Shown piece by piece: positions 1 to 7,171 of a stretch of DNA of 32,775 bases; positions within the stretch are counted from its first letter, which is position 1; every line of letters begins with the position of its first letter. A program made the translations under genes and the position numbers. Source of the stretch: a virus; IMG/VR virus record IMGVR_UViG_3300035670_000833, positions 1-32,775 of that record. One strand, given 5' to 3'. A model generated the notes under the pieces. The model had not been told where the DNA came from and did not search any database. It saw only the letters and a program-made list of their open reading frames with translations.

Positions 1-560
1 CTTTGCTCATCAGTAAAGCTAACACCAACACGGGAAAGCGCTGTGATACCTTGTTTTGGGTCATTCAAAGCTTTGCCTAGCATTGTTGCAGCCGAAGTCG
101 AGTCAATCCCCATTGCAACAGATAAGTCAGTCATAATTCTAACGGCCTGATTAAAGATGTCATTTCCTTCTCCAGCTTCATTCCTAATATTAGTAAATGT
201 GAGGAGTAAGTTTGCACCTTGCCGAGTAGCTTCATGAGCAACGGAAGTCTCCCATTGTAAAGCTAAAGCCATGTCTTCAATCTCTTTTGCGGTAACATTC
301 GCGGCTCCACCAGTTGAGGCGATTACAGCTTCAGTTTGAGCATTTATTCGTTCGATTTCGGCAAGCTCGAAAACTGCTTTGGTCCCAAGTGCTGCGAATG
401 CGGCTGTTGTTGCAACGACGCCGCCCATCAACATTTTTGAACCTTGCTCAGCGTTCTTCATACTTCGCCCGATACCTTCCATCGCACCACCAACAGATTT
501 GATGGTCGCTGAGGCTTTATCCAAGGCATTAATAACAATAGTTACGGCGTTATTTGACAT
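1..560 (-). CDS. Tape measure protein, N-terminal part (runs off the window edge)
   Basis: The first 186 codons of a leftward gene are present; the rest lies beyond base 1. The ATG at 560-558 follows a strong AGGGGG site (about 576-571). The product starts with an MSNNAVTIVINALDKASATI-type sequence, followed by a GG/GI-rich stretch and a hydrophobic Ala-rich segment near residues 45-65, then a long helical region. This is the usual N-terminus of siphovirus tape measure proteins, which set tail length and are ejected at infection. Its position directly after the tail chaperone pair G/GT is the canonical place. The family call rests on position and composition; total length cannot be judged here. 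Confidence 0.85.
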   Translation of the reverse strand, partial: MSNNAVTIVINALDKASATIKSVGGAMEGIGRSMKNAEQGSKMLMGGVVATTAAFAALGTKAVFELAEIERINAQTEAVIASTGGAANVTAKEIEDMALALQWETSVAHEATRQGANLLLTFTNIRNEAGEGNDIFNQAVRIMTDLSVAMGIDSTSAATMLGKALNDPKQGITALSRVGVSFTDEQ

Positions 561-562
561 TC

Positions 563-838
563 TTATTCACCCCCTGGAGCGCGTCTATTCCTCCCTCCGT
601 ATTTCTTCTTAAGGCTGTCTCTACCCTTTTTCTTTTGAATATTTTCTTGCTCTTCTTTCTCATGAGCATTGATTGCATTCATAATAACAATTAGCTCTTG
701 AATTGTCTTATTGTCTTCTTTGTCTAACTGAGAAGGTAAACAATGGAACTCTTTACAAAGTTGGTACAAAGTTAAGGCCTCCGGGGGGTTATCATTCTTT
801 TTTCCCTGGAGGCTATTTTTGACAGCTGTCTCTAATCT
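563..838 (-). CDS. Tail assembly chaperone T-like extension, read by -1 frameshift from G
   Basis: This open frame lies between the G-like chaperone and the tape measure gene. It has no good start of its own: the first candidate is a TTG at 769-767 without a Shine-Dalgarno site. It is open, in the -1 frame, back to the slippery A AAA AAA at the end of the upstream gene, so a frameshift there adds about 90 residues beginning RLETAVKNSLQG. The extension is charged and helical and ends in a basic, Lys/Arg-rich tail (KKKYGGRNRR). Long-tailed phages make a short G and a frameshifted GT form that load the tape measure protein. The frame was checked codon by codon and contains no stop. Slippage itself is inferred. 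Confidence 0.8.
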   Translation of the reverse strand, partial: RLETAVKNSLQGKKNDNPPEALTLYQLCKEFHCLPSQLDKEDNKTIQELIVIMNAINAHEKEEQENIQKKKGRDSLKKKYGGRNRRAPGGE

Positions 839-1182
839 TTTTTTTCGGACTCAGTGACAGCAATATCCTCCGCAACGTTGGCTTTCTGAAGTAACTCATT
901 CACGAACTCTTCTGAGAGCATGTCAAGAGTATCCAAGCTTATTGGAAGCTTCTCGTCGTTCTCGTCAGTAATGTCCCAGTCTTTAATCCGGTACAAAGTT
1001 CGCAATAGTCCCATCAGCCCCGCATCCATCTCGACTTTTCGAGTGAATGGGTCAACCTTCATTGACGCTTGAGTGGCTCGGCGTGACATTCCGTAAGTGA
1101 ACGGCTTGAGTGTTACCTTAGCGCCCATCACCTCAATTACTTCTTCACCTTCGTTGCTTTTAAGCCATGGTTTATTTGCCAT
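832..1182 (-). CDS. Tail assembly chaperone, G-like
   Basis: A 116-aa protein encoded just downstream of the major tail protein and upstream of the tape measure gene. It ends at GAA AAA AAA GAT TAG, where the frame can slip by -1 into the following open frame. In lambda-like and many Gram-positive phages the short and frameshifted products together chaperone the tape measure protein during tail-tube assembly. Acidic and helical, with no membrane segment. The ATG at 1182 has a weak AAGAAAGGA site upstream. Function is assigned from position, size and the frameshift site; sequence similarity alone would be weak. Confidence 0.82.
   Translation of the reverse strand: MANKPWLKSNEGEEVIEVMGAKVTLKPFTYGMSRRATQASMKVDPFTRKVEMDAGLMGLLRTLYRIKDWDITDENDEKLPISLDTLDMLSEEFVNELLQKANVAEDIAVTESEKKD
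838..844 (-). other. Slippery heptamer A AAA AAA (G/GT frameshift)
   Basis: Zero-frame codons on the minus strand are GAA (846-844), AAA (843-841), AAA (840-838), GAT, TAG (834-832). The X XXY YYZ rule for -1 slippage is met. About 20 nt downstream GCCTCC (near 817-812) can pair with GGAGGC (near 782-777), with GGG/CCC stacking inside. That is farther than the usual 5-9 nt spacer, so its stimulatory role is uncertain. Confidence 0.75.
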
Positions 1183-1199
1183 CTATACTCAATCCTTTC

Positions 1200-2105
1200 T
1201 TATAATAAATTAGTCGTGCCTTTTGCTTCAACTTCAATGTCTGTGAAGATAACATCTAATTGCTGTTCTTGCAAATCCTCAGCAGCTACACCAATTTCGT
1301 TTGTATCATACATTCCACCTGTCAGTTTTACCTTGATATAGTGGTCTGCATTTGCTGTGTCAATTAAGCTCAATTCAACTTCGAGAACTTCACCATTTTT
1401 GAACTTATCCCACTGATCCAAGTTAGTAAAGTCTAAAGTTAGAGAAGCTGTAATTTCAAGCGCGCCTTCCTCAATTCGAGTTGCTGCACGGCCAGCTTGA
1501 TTGACTGTGAAACGTCTTTCTAATCCGTTTCCAATCTCAACTTCAAATTCTGAAACGTCTGCAAGCTCCGAGCCATTTACTGTGACCGCTCCCTCATAGA
1601 ACATGAAGTAATTGTCAAGCTCAGCTGCAACTGTCTCAGCATTTCCATTGTCCTGAACATCTTTGAACATGAAGTCAACATCAACTGTGACAGCCTCCTC
1701 TGCAGAAGCCGAAATGGTTAGTGTGTCTACTTTACCGCCAACATAGTCGCGTGTGAAGTTCAGCAAGCTGTTATGGTTATGGACAGTAACCGAAGGAAGT
1801 TGGTCACCAGCTTTTGCTGGAGTGATTGTATGAACATCTCCATCAGTTTCAACATTTCCAAGCGCCATTGCAATTAAGCGAGCATTTTGAAGTGCAACTG
1901 TCATTGACCCATCAACTTCTTTTTGCCCTTGCCGTAACATGAAAGGAGCTCGAACTCCAACAGAACGACGTGTGTCTGTGTTGTTATTCTCAGATGGATC
2001 AAAGCTTTCTACAATTCCAGGCCAATTAAAGCTACTCGCACGAGTTCCTGGAGTTGTCTCGGTACCGATAACAACTGTATTGTCAAATCCATGTGCTTGA
2101 GCCAT
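1200..2105 (-). CDS. Major tail (tube) protein
   Basis: A 301-aa soluble, beta-rich protein starting MAQAHGFDNTVVIGTETTPG, a common opening of siphovirus tail-tube subunits in which an insertion-tolerant N-terminus precedes the tube beta-barrel. Hexamers of such proteins stack to form the tail tube. It lies between the tail-completion genes and the chaperones, the expected position. Start ATG at 2105 with GGAGG upstream (GGAGGTTGAATAAG). No extra Ig-like domain is evident at the C-terminus. Confidence 0.85.
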   Translation of the reverse strand: MAQAHGFDNTVVIGTETTPGTRASSFNWPGIVESFDPSENNNTDTRRSVGVRAPFMLRQGQKEVDGSMTVALQNARLIAMALGNVETDGDVHTITPAKAGDQLPSVTVHNHNSLLNFTRDYVGGKVDTLTISASAEEAVTVDVDFMFKDVQDNGNAETVAAELDNYFMFYEGAVTVNGSELADVSEFEVEIGNGLERRFTVNQAGRAATRIEEGALEITASLTLDFTNLDQWDKFKNGEVLEVELSLIDTANADHYIKVKLTGGMYDTNEIGVAAEDLQEQQLDVIFTDIEVEAKGTTNLL

Positions 2106-2107
2106 TC

Positions 2108-2287
2108 TTATTCAACCTCCTCGTCTTTCTTTTTCTTCTTTTTATCTTCGACTATTTCGAAGCCTAAAACAAGCAACTGGTCAACCAAAGCGTCCGAAGT
2201 TACTTCGACAGTATCACCTTGCTTGAACGTTTTATCGAATGGAAATAAGATACGAATATCTTTTTTTTCCTTATAAATCATCGTCAT
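2108..2287 (-). CDS. Small hypothetical protein in tail module
   Basis: About 59 aa. I place the start at the ATG at 2287-2285, six bases after AGGGGGTGG; a GTG at 2296 would sit inside that ribosome site. The protein has a short beta-like middle (KQGDTVEVTSDALVDQLLVLGFEIV) and a strongly charged tail of six consecutive lysines followed by DEEVE. Genes like this often lie between tail terminator and major tail protein, but I do not recognise a family. It ends three bases before the major tail protein start, so it is probably co-translated with it. Confidence 0.65.
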   Translation of the reverse strand: MTMIYKEKKDIRILFPFDKTFKQGDTVEVTSDALVDQLLVLGFEIVEDKKKKKKDEEVE

Positions 2288-2299
2288 GTCTTCCACCCC

Positions 2300-2722
2300 C
2301 TAGCGAATGCGCTTCTGAACCTGCAATCTAATTTTTGCGCCTTGTAAGAAAACCCCTTCAGACTCAACTACTCCGAACTCCATTTCATCATCAACTGATA
2401 AATAGTGAGCTGTTCCGCTTAAAGTTTTATCAGACTCAATTGCAGCTTCAACAATCTCAGCAACTCTAAGTGCTTCCGACTCAGCGTCTTCATAGTCGAG
2501 TAACTTCACATAAACCCAGATAATCATATCTAACTCCAATTGTCGTACACCGACTCCAACTTTTTGTTTTCGCCGTCGGTCCATTTCAATTGTTACCGCT
2601 GGGAACCATGCTAAGTTTTGACCATTGACTTTATGAACATCAACGTCTTCTTCCCGGTCTTCAAGAAAGCTTTTAATCTGGTCATGAAGCGCGTCTTTAA
2701 TTTCCCTATACAAATGTTGCAT
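2300..2722 (-). CDS. Tail terminator-like protein
   Basis: A 140-aa protein. Its start overlaps the stop of the upstream gene as TAATG. The pattern is an N-terminal helix (residues 1-25), a beta strand with WFPAVTIEM, then the long strand LELDMIIWVYVKL, a helix rich in AESEALRVAEIVEAA, and C-terminal strands. This arrangement and size fit tail terminator/tail completion proteins (lambda gpU-like fold), which cap the tail tube and join it to the head. Position immediately before the major tail protein supports this. Assigned from architecture and synteny rather than a diagnostic motif. Confidence 0.6.
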   Translation of the reverse strand: MQHLYREIKDALHDQIKSFLEDREEDVDVHKVNGQNLAWFPAVTIEMDRRRKQKVGVGVRQLELDMIIWVYVKLLDYEDAESEALRVAEIVEAAIESDKTLSGTAHYLSVDDEMEFGVVESEGVFLQGAKIRLQVQKRIR

Positions 2723-3174
2723 TATCCGAACACTCCCTTCACATAGTCGTCAAATATGCGCTCAATGGCTTCTGTGTCTTCAGTCTGGAATAATAAGTAA
2801 GGTCTAGCAGGGATATGCTTATAACCATATTGGTGAACTCCAGCATGCTTTTTAGACGAACCGAACTCGTATTGAACTTTAGTCAACCGCTTAACGTCAA
2901 CATTAGAAGTAACCGACTGCTTCAGTTGCCCGCTATCCTGGAGTATTCTCCCACCTGCTCCACCTTTTCGTCTACGAGCTAGTGTTGCTGGCTGTAAAGG
3001 ACGCCAGTTATTCGGACGACCACCTGAACTAAAGTTCTTACTAACTGATTTTTCCATATGAATACCAGCTTGCTTAAGCGGCTCAGTAAAGTCTGTTAAC
3101 CTTTTCGGTGCTATATCCTGAAAGAGTTCCTTGACCCCTCCCCACTCGATAGACCATTCAATTCTAGCACCCAT
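2722..3174 (-). CDS. Phage virion morphogenesis protein (Mu/P2 gpS-like)
   Basis: A 150-aa protein with signature segments of the gpS/phage virion morphogenesis family: an N-terminal helix, RPNNWRPLQPATLARRR, ILQDSGQLKQSV around residue 78, then a VHQYG segment followed by IPARPYL near residue 120. Proteins of this family act in tail completion or head-tail joining. It starts at ATG 3174, four bases after the TAG of the upstream connector gene, and overlaps the tail terminator start by one base, so these genes form a tightly coupled cassette. Confidence 0.78.
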   Translation of the reverse strand: MGARIEWSIEWGGVKELFQDIAPKRLTDFTEPLKQAGIHMEKSVSKNFSSGGRPNNWRPLQPATLARRRKGGAGGRILQDSGQLKQSVTSNVDVKRLTKVQYEFGSSKKHAGVHQYGYKHIPARPYLLFQTEDTEAIERIFDDYVKGVFG

Positions 3175-3177
3175 GCC

Positions 3178-3588
3178 CTACCACTCCGGCTCTTCGTATG
3201 TGAAGATTGGGTCCATCCCTGCGGTAGTGCTTCCGTATTTTTCTCGACGGTCCATCAGCTTGATTGCACCCGGTAAACTAATCCTACTGTTCGCAATGTC
3301 AGAAAGTGTTTCCATCGCTCGCTCATATCTCTTCTCCTGGTATTCATCTAAGTTGGGCGAATTAGAGCTATATAATGACTCCATAAGGAAGAAAACAGCG
3401 AGGTCAGTCGCAACAACTTGAATTAATTTTGGGACAGTTTTAAAAGGCAGCGCATAAACTTCAGAAAGCGCTCCATCAATATAAGCCTCAGCTCTAGCAA
3501 TATAGTGCTTAATCTCTTCATCACTAATTCGATTTGGTGGCAGATGACGAACTATATTACGAACTTTTTCAGGTGTAGTATATGCCAT
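3178..3588 (-). CDS. Head-tail connector protein (DUF1320/gp36-like)
   Basis: 136 aa from the ATG at 3588-3586, eight bases after AGGAGG; an upstream GTG at 3597 lies within the ribosome site. The sequence (AYTTPEKVRNIV, then DEEIKHYIARAEAYIDGAL, and YQEKRYERAMETL) is the all-helical pattern of DUF1320/head-tail adaptor proteins, which sit under the portal and start the connector. Position between capsid and tail genes agrees. It begins one base after the upstream gene's TAA. Confidence 0.72.
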   Translation of the reverse strand: MAYTTPEKVRNIVRHLPPNRISDEEIKHYIARAEAYIDGALSEVYALPFKTVPKLIQVVATDLAVFFLMESLYSSNSPNLDEYQEKRYERAMETLSDIANSRISLPGAIKLMDRREKYGSTTAGMDPIFTYEEPEW

Positions 3589-3589
3589 C

Positions 3590-3889
3590 TTACTCACCTC
3601 CTAGAAGTTCAATCAGCTCTTCTTTACCTTTCGTTGAAAAACCTTCAATCCCTCTCTCCTTGGCAAGTTTGCGCAGCTTATTTTGGCTCAATTTTAAGAG
3701 GTCCTGCTTAACACCCTCGGACTTTGTTTCTGTCTCATCTGGGGTGTTCTGTGGCCCCCGGATATGTTCTGCAAACCCCTTCTTAATTAAACCATCAACA
3801 TTAGCTTCTGGAACCTCAATAATAGCTCCAACAGGATTGCCATGTTTTTGAAGAGAAGGGACGAGGCTTCGGACTTTAATCATCTTCAT
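3590..3889 (-). CDS. HeH/SAP-domain small head-module protein
   Basis: 99 aa. The C-terminal third (LLKLSQNKLRKLAKERGIEG..TKGKEELIELL) matches the helix-extended loop-helix pattern of HeH/LEM/SAP-type domains. The N-terminal part (about residues 4-45) is a small beta-rich segment seen in many phage proteins encoded next to the major capsid gene. Exact role in the virion is unknown; a link between head completion and DNA is possible. ATG at 3889 follows GGAGGGATGAGGA. Confidence 0.6.
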   Translation of the reverse strand: MKMIKVRSLVPSLQKHGNPVGAIIEVPEANVDGLIKKGFAEHIRGPQNTPDETETKSEGVKQDLLKLSQNKLRKLAKERGIEGFSTKGKEELIELLGGE

Positions 3890-3907
3890 TCCTCATCCCT
3901 CCTAAGA

Positions 3908-4789
3908 TTAGCCTAAAAGGTTACCAAGTTGGTAAACAGCTTTCGGGTCAGTTAAATATGCAGCTGTGAAACGAGTAGCTCGAACAATAGTTCTGTCGTT
4001 GCTGTCCTCGTTATATACTTTCGTGCGCATTGCTTCGGCGTCAGCAATCTCGCCGATGTTTCCGCGGTCAACAAGTAAGAAGTGGTCTTCCTTGAAGTTC
4101 TCGTCAACTAGGAAACTAATTCCCATGAAGTCTCCAATATAACCTCTCATAAGTGTTATATCAGTGTTGTTCTCACGGAACGCGTCGCGGATACTTTTGT
4201 TCTTCAACATTTCAGCTTCAATCTCAGGATTGATAACAGCTGTATTTGCGTTGTACCCGAACTTGCGAATTGCACGACGAGCGTCAATGATGTCCTCAAT
4301 CATGTTATCCGCCGCGTTAGTTCCAGTCCAGAAATTATCAGTCTTTTGAAAACCTTGAGTCCCATTTGCGCCCGGTGTATAGTCAGCGGTAGCAACTTTA
4401 TAAGCCATACCATCAACCATCGCGAGTACGTTCTGAGCGAGACGCTTGTAAGCTCTCTCGATTTGAGCACCGTCTCCGAACTTTTGCATCTCATAAGTGA
4501 TTGCAGCCTCGAGACCGTACTTCTTAATCATTTCAGAACGTTGCTCTTCTGTTAAACCAATACGCTTATAGTTTGAGCCTTCTCCGACTTCTGGTACTTC
4601 ATCGTGAGCACGGAAACCGAATTCATCCTTGCCAGCGTCTTCCACTCCGAACTTGATAGCTAGAGCATTAACAGAAGTTTTAGTGAAGAGCGTATCGGCC
4701 TTGAATTGACGGTCAGTCAAGTCTTTGAAGCGGCGGTCAACAAACTCTTTTTTCAATAGTGGGTGTGCGCCCAATGTAATGTCAGCCAT
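3908..4789 (-). CDS. Major capsid protein
   Basis: 293 aa, with a strong AGGAGG site before ATG 4789. Content fits an HK97-fold capsid subunit: an N-terminal arm, an E-loop-like region near residues 50-80 (DEFGFRAHDEVPEVGEG), a long spine helix around AQNVLAMVDGMAYKVA, and a C-terminal A-domain with FLLVDRGNIGEIADAEAMRTKV and an RATRFTAAYLTDPKAVYQLG ending. It is preceded by the protease/scaffold and decoration genes and followed by connector genes. No long N-terminal scaffolding domain is present, agreeing with the separate scaffold upstream. Confidence 0.88.
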   Translation of the reverse strand: MADITLGAHPLLKKEFVDRRFKDLTDRQFKADTLFTKTSVNALAIKFGVEDAGKDEFGFRAHDEVPEVGEGSNYKRIGLTEEQRSEMIKKYGLEAAITYEMQKFGDGAQIERAYKRLAQNVLAMVDGMAYKVATADYTPGANGTQGFQKTDNFWTGTNAADNMIEDIIDARRAIRKFGYNANTAVINPEIEAEMLKNKSIRDAFRENNTDITLMRGYIGDFMGISFLVDENFKEDHFLLVDRGNIGEIADAEAMRTKVYNEDSNDRTIVRATRFTAAYLTDPKAVYQLGNLLG

Positions 4790-4820
4790 TTATATCTCCT
4801 CCTGTTCCCTTGTTTTTTAA

Positions 4821-5207
4821 TTAACCAATTACGGCGATAATTTTGTCGCCTTCTGCAGCAGCGGAAGTGATAGCCATTCCCATTTTTGCAGCAAGATTTT
4901 CTGCGGTAGCTACTTTACCATCAGCAGCGGCGGCAATTGCATCGCCAGACGCGATTGGGCCTGCAGCGGTTAAGTATACGAAAGGCTTTAGAACAACTAC
5001 AGTGACTACGTCACCAGTATCAAACGTTTCCTTTCCAACAGTTCCACCGTAAACGACTCCAACAACTTTCTCTGAACCTGCTTCAGCAACAGCAACTTCT
5101 CTGTCACCAACAAGCTCAACTACTTGACCAATCTCAATTGGACCTTCAGCTTTAAATGTGAAGAAGCCGCCGGATTGAATGTGATATTCAACTTTATTTC
5201 GAGCCAT
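4821..5207 (-). CDS. Capsid decoration (cement) protein, DUF2190-like
   Basis: 128 aa, Ala/Gly/Val-rich and beta-stranded, with an N-terminal MARNKVEYHIQSGGFFTFKAEG and repeated short turns (GDAIAAAADGKVATAEN). This composition and the place between protease and major capsid protein are typical of the DUF2190/phage cement family, which binds the outer capsid surface and stabilises it after expansion. Strong ribosome site (AGGAGGAGATACTA) before ATG 5207. The low-complexity Ala-rich C-terminal part is normal for the family. Confidence 0.75.
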   Translation of the reverse strand: MARNKVEYHIQSGGFFTFKAEGPIEIGQVVELVGDREVAVAEAGSEKVVGVVYGGTVGKETFDTGDVVTVVVLKPFVYLTAAGPIASGDAIAAAADGKVATAENLAAKMGMAITSAAAEGDKIIAVIG

Positions 5208-5231
5208 TAGTATCTCCTCCTATTTCAATTA

Positions 5232-5627
5232 TTATAGAGACTTACCGAACTTGTTGACATGCTCTTCATAGAACTTGTCGAACTCAGTTTTCTCATCATC
5301 TTGTTGCTCGCCATTCTCTTGCTCAAATTCACCTTGTTCTTGGAAGTCAACCTTAGCTTGAGACTCCATGAACTTTTCGAACTCAGTCATTTGCTCTTCT
5401 GTGAATGATTTCATTAATGCCGTTAAGCATTCTTTCTGAGCCGGGACAATTTTGCCTGCTTCAGCGAACTTTTCAACTTTATCCGTGATTTGCTTTTCAG
5501 TAAAGTTAATCTTTAAGTCACGAAGTTGCTTAAGTTCAGTTTCCATTTCAGAATACTGTGTCTTAATTTCGTCTTCGATTTCAGCCTTAAGCTGGTCACG
5601 CAGCTCTTTCAAATCTACTTTTTCCAT
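5232..5627 (-). CDS. Putative nested scaffolding protein (internal start)
   Basis: Within the protease gene an in-frame ATG at 5627-5625 is preceded, 11 bases away, by AAGGAGG (5645-5639), a full ribosome site that also encodes the NKEGE linker. The resulting 131-aa product (MEKVDLKELRDQLK...) would consist only of the helical scaffold part. Mu Z and lambda Nu3 are known nested scaffolds made this way. The site is visible; use of it is inferred. Confidence 0.5.
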   Translation of the reverse strand: MEKVDLKELRDQLKAEIEDEIKTQYSEMETELKQLRDLKINFTEKQITDKVEKFAEAGKIVPAQKECLTALMKSFTEEQMTEFEKFMESQAKVDFQEQGEFEQENGEQQDDEKTEFDKFYEEHVNKFGKSL

Positions 5628-6122
5628 TTGCTCTTCACCCTCCTTGTTATTCTCTGGCTCTGTGTATGTTGATACGTAATTATTCCCTTCTGAGAATAAA
5701 CGTGCAGACTTTACTTGTGGGAATGCAACTAATGATACCTCACGAAGTTTGAATGGCTTGATACCTTCTTCCGTCTCGTGAAGATAGAAGGAAATTGAAA
5801 GCTTTTTGTTCAGCCCTTTCTTCACGCGATCAATCGCGGTTTCATCAGCCAGTGCAACCTCTCCCATAAGTTTGCCGTCTTTAACGCCAACACTCTTTAG
5901 GAAACCAATCGTATCCTTTGCTGACTCGGAATGGTCCCATTGGATTGGAACTTCATCAGCAGCGCTAAAGTTGTTTTTTAATACTATTAAATCATCTTCG
6001 GTATAATCAACTCCTCGGTGCTTACCGACTGAGAATAACTCAGCTTTCTTGATAAGCATTCCGTCTTCTTCAGCGAAGGACTCAACATCAAGCGAGCCAA
6101 GATAAAACAATTTTTCTTCCAT
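5232..6122 (-). CDS. Prohead protease fused to scaffold (S78/Mu I-like)
   Basis: 296 aa from ATG 6122, directly after GGAGGTGAGACA; an upstream in-frame ATG at 6146 lacks a ribosome site. Residues 1-150 are a maturation protease: candidate His64 in a WDHS motif, Ser109 in KKLSISF, and EVSLVAFP around residue 128, the pattern seen in herpes-like/S78 prohead proteases. Residues 166-296 are a charged, helical, coiled-coil-like scaffold ending KFGKSL. This protease-scaffold order resembles Mu I/Z. A second in-frame ribosome site at 5645-5639 could give free scaffold. It is the first protein gene of its leftward unit, after two tRNAs. Confidence 0.82.
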   Translation of the reverse strand: MEEKLFYLGSLDVESFAEEDGMLIKKAELFSVGKHRGVDYTEDDLIVLKNNFSAADEVPIQWDHSESAKDTIGFLKSVGVKDGKLMGEVALADETAIDRVKKGLNKKLSISFYLHETEEGIKPFKLREVSLVAFPQVKSARLFSEGNNYVSTYTEPENNKEGEEQMEKVDLKELRDQLKAEIEDEIKTQYSEMETELKQLRDLKINFTEKQITDKVEKFAEAGKIVPAQKECLTALMKSFTEEQMTEFEKFMESQAKVDFQEQGEFEQENGEQQDDEKTEFDKFYEEHVNKFGKSL

Positions 6123-6147
6123 TGTCTCACCTCCGGCAGACTTCATT

Positions 6148-6221
6148 TGGCACCAGGACCAGGATTCGAACCTGGAGAACTAGTTTTGGAGACTAGTATG
6201 TTACCATTACATCACCCTGAT
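6148..6221 (-). tRNA. tRNA-Trp (CCA anticodon)
   Basis: A complete cloverleaf can be drawn on the minus strand: acceptor ATCAGGG/TCCTGGT, D stem ATGT/ACAT, anticodon stem ACTAGT/ACTAGT with loop CTCCAAA (anticodon CCA), T arm CCAGG-TTCGAAT-CCTGG, and encoded 3' CCA. It follows tRNA-Arg by 6 bases and precedes the protease gene, so both are probably cut from the structural-gene transcript. Confidence 0.95.
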
Positions 6222-6227
6222 ATATTT

Positions 6228-6303
6228 TGGCAGACTAGGTAGGACTCGAACCCACAATCCTCAGGGTAGAAACCTGCTGCTCTATCCGTTGAGCTACTAG
6301 CCT
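6228..6303 (-). tRNA. tRNA-Arg (UCU anticodon)
   Basis: Minus-strand cloverleaf: acceptor AGGCTAG/CTAGTCT, D arm GCTC/GAGC with AACGGATA loop, anticodon loop TTTCTAC (TCT, reading AGA), T arm GTGGG-TTCGAGT-CCTAC, discriminator G and encoded CCA. The bottom of the anticodon stem is a G-A mismatch, leaving four good pairs. AGA is a common phage codon in AT-rich Bacillus phages. Confidence 0.92.
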
Positions 6304-6359
6304 ATATAATAGAACGTCACTTCAGATGGAAAGGGGGAAACATCCTCCGCAACGTCCTT

Positions 6360-6400
6360 CATATAACAATATGTATAGGCCCCCAGTAATTTAAGACATT
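6360..6400 (-). promoter_or_regulatory. ACTGGGG-N5-TACATAT module, copy C (reads into tRNA/structural unit)
   Basis: On the minus strand ACTGGGG (6387-6381), five bases, TACATAT (6375-6369), then TTATATG (6366-6360), 14 bases after ACTGGGG. The upstream half (AAATGTCTTAAATT) is diverged from the other two copies. It lies about 60 bp upstream of tRNA-Arg and points toward the capsid and tail genes. Interpreted as a promoter for a phage sigma factor; promoter activity is inferred from position and conservation. Confidence 0.55.
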
Positions 6401-6437
6401 TTGCAAAAATAAATAAAAATAAAAAATTTTTTTCTTA

Positions 6438-6480
6438 AAACTAGCAAAATCACTGGGGTTAACTACATATCTTTTAATAG
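6438..6480 (+). promoter_or_regulatory. ACTGGGG-N5-TACATAT module, copy B (reads rightward)
   Basis: AAACTAGCAAAATC (6438-6451), ACTGGGG (6452-6458), five bases, TACATAT (6464-6470), TTTAATAG from 6473. It is divergent from copy C, about 50 bp away, and points into the rightward small-gene unit. Its first 21 bases match copy A near 16231-16251 exactly. Confidence 0.55.
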
Positions 6481-6580
6481 ATAAAGATAACTAAAAGATA
6501 AATAAAAAATAAAATAAAAATAATCTAAAGGATAAAATAATAGATAAATAAAAGAACTTATAAAAATATTAAAAAAGATG
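6481..6580 (+). other. AT-rich leader related to the 57-bp repeats
   Basis: This stretch is almost pure A/T and contains ATAGATAAAGATAACTAAAA, GATAATAAAT-like runs and ATAATCTAAAGG. It aligns, on the plus strand, with the minus-strand sequence of the 57-bp tandem repeats at 16027-16200 (ATAGATAACTAAAAGATAAA), in the same orientation relative to the neighbouring ACTGGGG module. Only about one degenerate copy is present. No gene is seen. Confidence 0.5.
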
Positions 6581-6609
6581 TTTACATTATATAATAAAAA
6601 GGTTATAAT
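6581..6609 (+). promoter_or_regulatory. Sigma-A-like promoter TTTACA-17-TATAAT
   Basis: TTTACA at 6581-6586, a 17-base spacer, and a perfect TATAAT at 6604-6609. It lies 46 bp before the first rightward gene and downstream of module B, so this unit may have both host- and phage-directed promoters. Confidence 0.75.
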
Positions 6610-6654
6610 AATTAAAGAGTAATAAATAAAATATTTAAAGGGGGTGTTTATTAA

Positions 6655-6834
6655 ATGACTAATGGACAAATTAAACAAAGAATAAATGAATTAGAAATAA
6701 AGTATGCAAAAAGAGAGGATCAAATTCTTGAGCTAAATCGACACGGATATGATTGCACACAATATGTAAACGAATTGGCTAACATATTAAATGAGATAAA
6801 TCGTTTACAAAATCTCGCTAATCGGATTATGTAG
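6655..6834 (+). CDS. Small hypothetical helical protein (59 aa)
   Basis: ATG at 6655 follows AAAGGGGGTGTTTATTA, a clear ribosome site. The product (MTNGQIKQRINELEIKYAKR..., ending NRIM) is predicted to be almost wholly helical, with heptad-like spacing of Ile/Leu, so a small coiled-coil protein. First gene of the rightward unit behind a sigma-A-type promoter and module B. No family recognised; small genes in this position in Bacillus phages are often host-interaction factors, but that is only a positional guess. Confidence 0.65.
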   Translation: MTNGQIKQRINELEIKYAKREDQILELNRHGYDCTQYVNELANILNEINRLQNLANRIM

Positions 6835-6910
6835 TGGAAAACAAATTGGGACATTTTACCGAAATAATAAATGTTGCACAGTAGACATATATAGCGAAGG
6901 AGTGGAAACT

Positions 6911-7129
6911 ATGAAAAAAAGTTATTTAGGTAAAAAAGAAAGTGGAATTTTAAAAGTACAAGAAAAAGATTATGACCATCTTTTAAAAAAGATTGAACGT
7001 TATGAATTAGCATTAGAAGAGATTACATTAGTCGGTTATTCTGAAAATTTTGGTGGAGGTTGGACTTATACAGGGGAATATCACGCAAAGTGTATGAATA
7101 TTGCAAGAGAAGCATTAGAAAATAATTAA
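6911..7129 (+). CDS. Small hypothetical protein (72 aa)
   Basis: ATG at 6911 is preceded by GAAGGAG; the in-frame GTG at 6902 lies within that site. The protein has an N-terminal Lys-rich part, a helix (KDYDHLLKKIERYELALEEI) and a Gly/Trp-rich middle (FGGGWTYTGEYHAKC) before a final helix (MNIAREALENN). The pattern of a helix, an aromatic/Gly turn and a C-terminal helix occurs in many small phage proteins of unknown function. Follows the previous small gene by 76 bases. Confidence 0.65.
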   Translation: MKKSYLGKKESGILKVQEKDYDHLLKKIERYELALEEITLVGYSENFGGGWTYTGEYHAKCMNIAREALENN

Positions 7130-7171
7130 GTCGCAGTACGATCATATAACGAAATGTGAGGGAGTGAAAAA

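Noticed and set aside
6297-6362. A 21-codon minus-strand frame (starts MKDVAEDVSP) between module C and tRNA-Arg
   Set aside because: No ribosome site before its ATG and it runs into the tRNA gene; treated as leader sequence.
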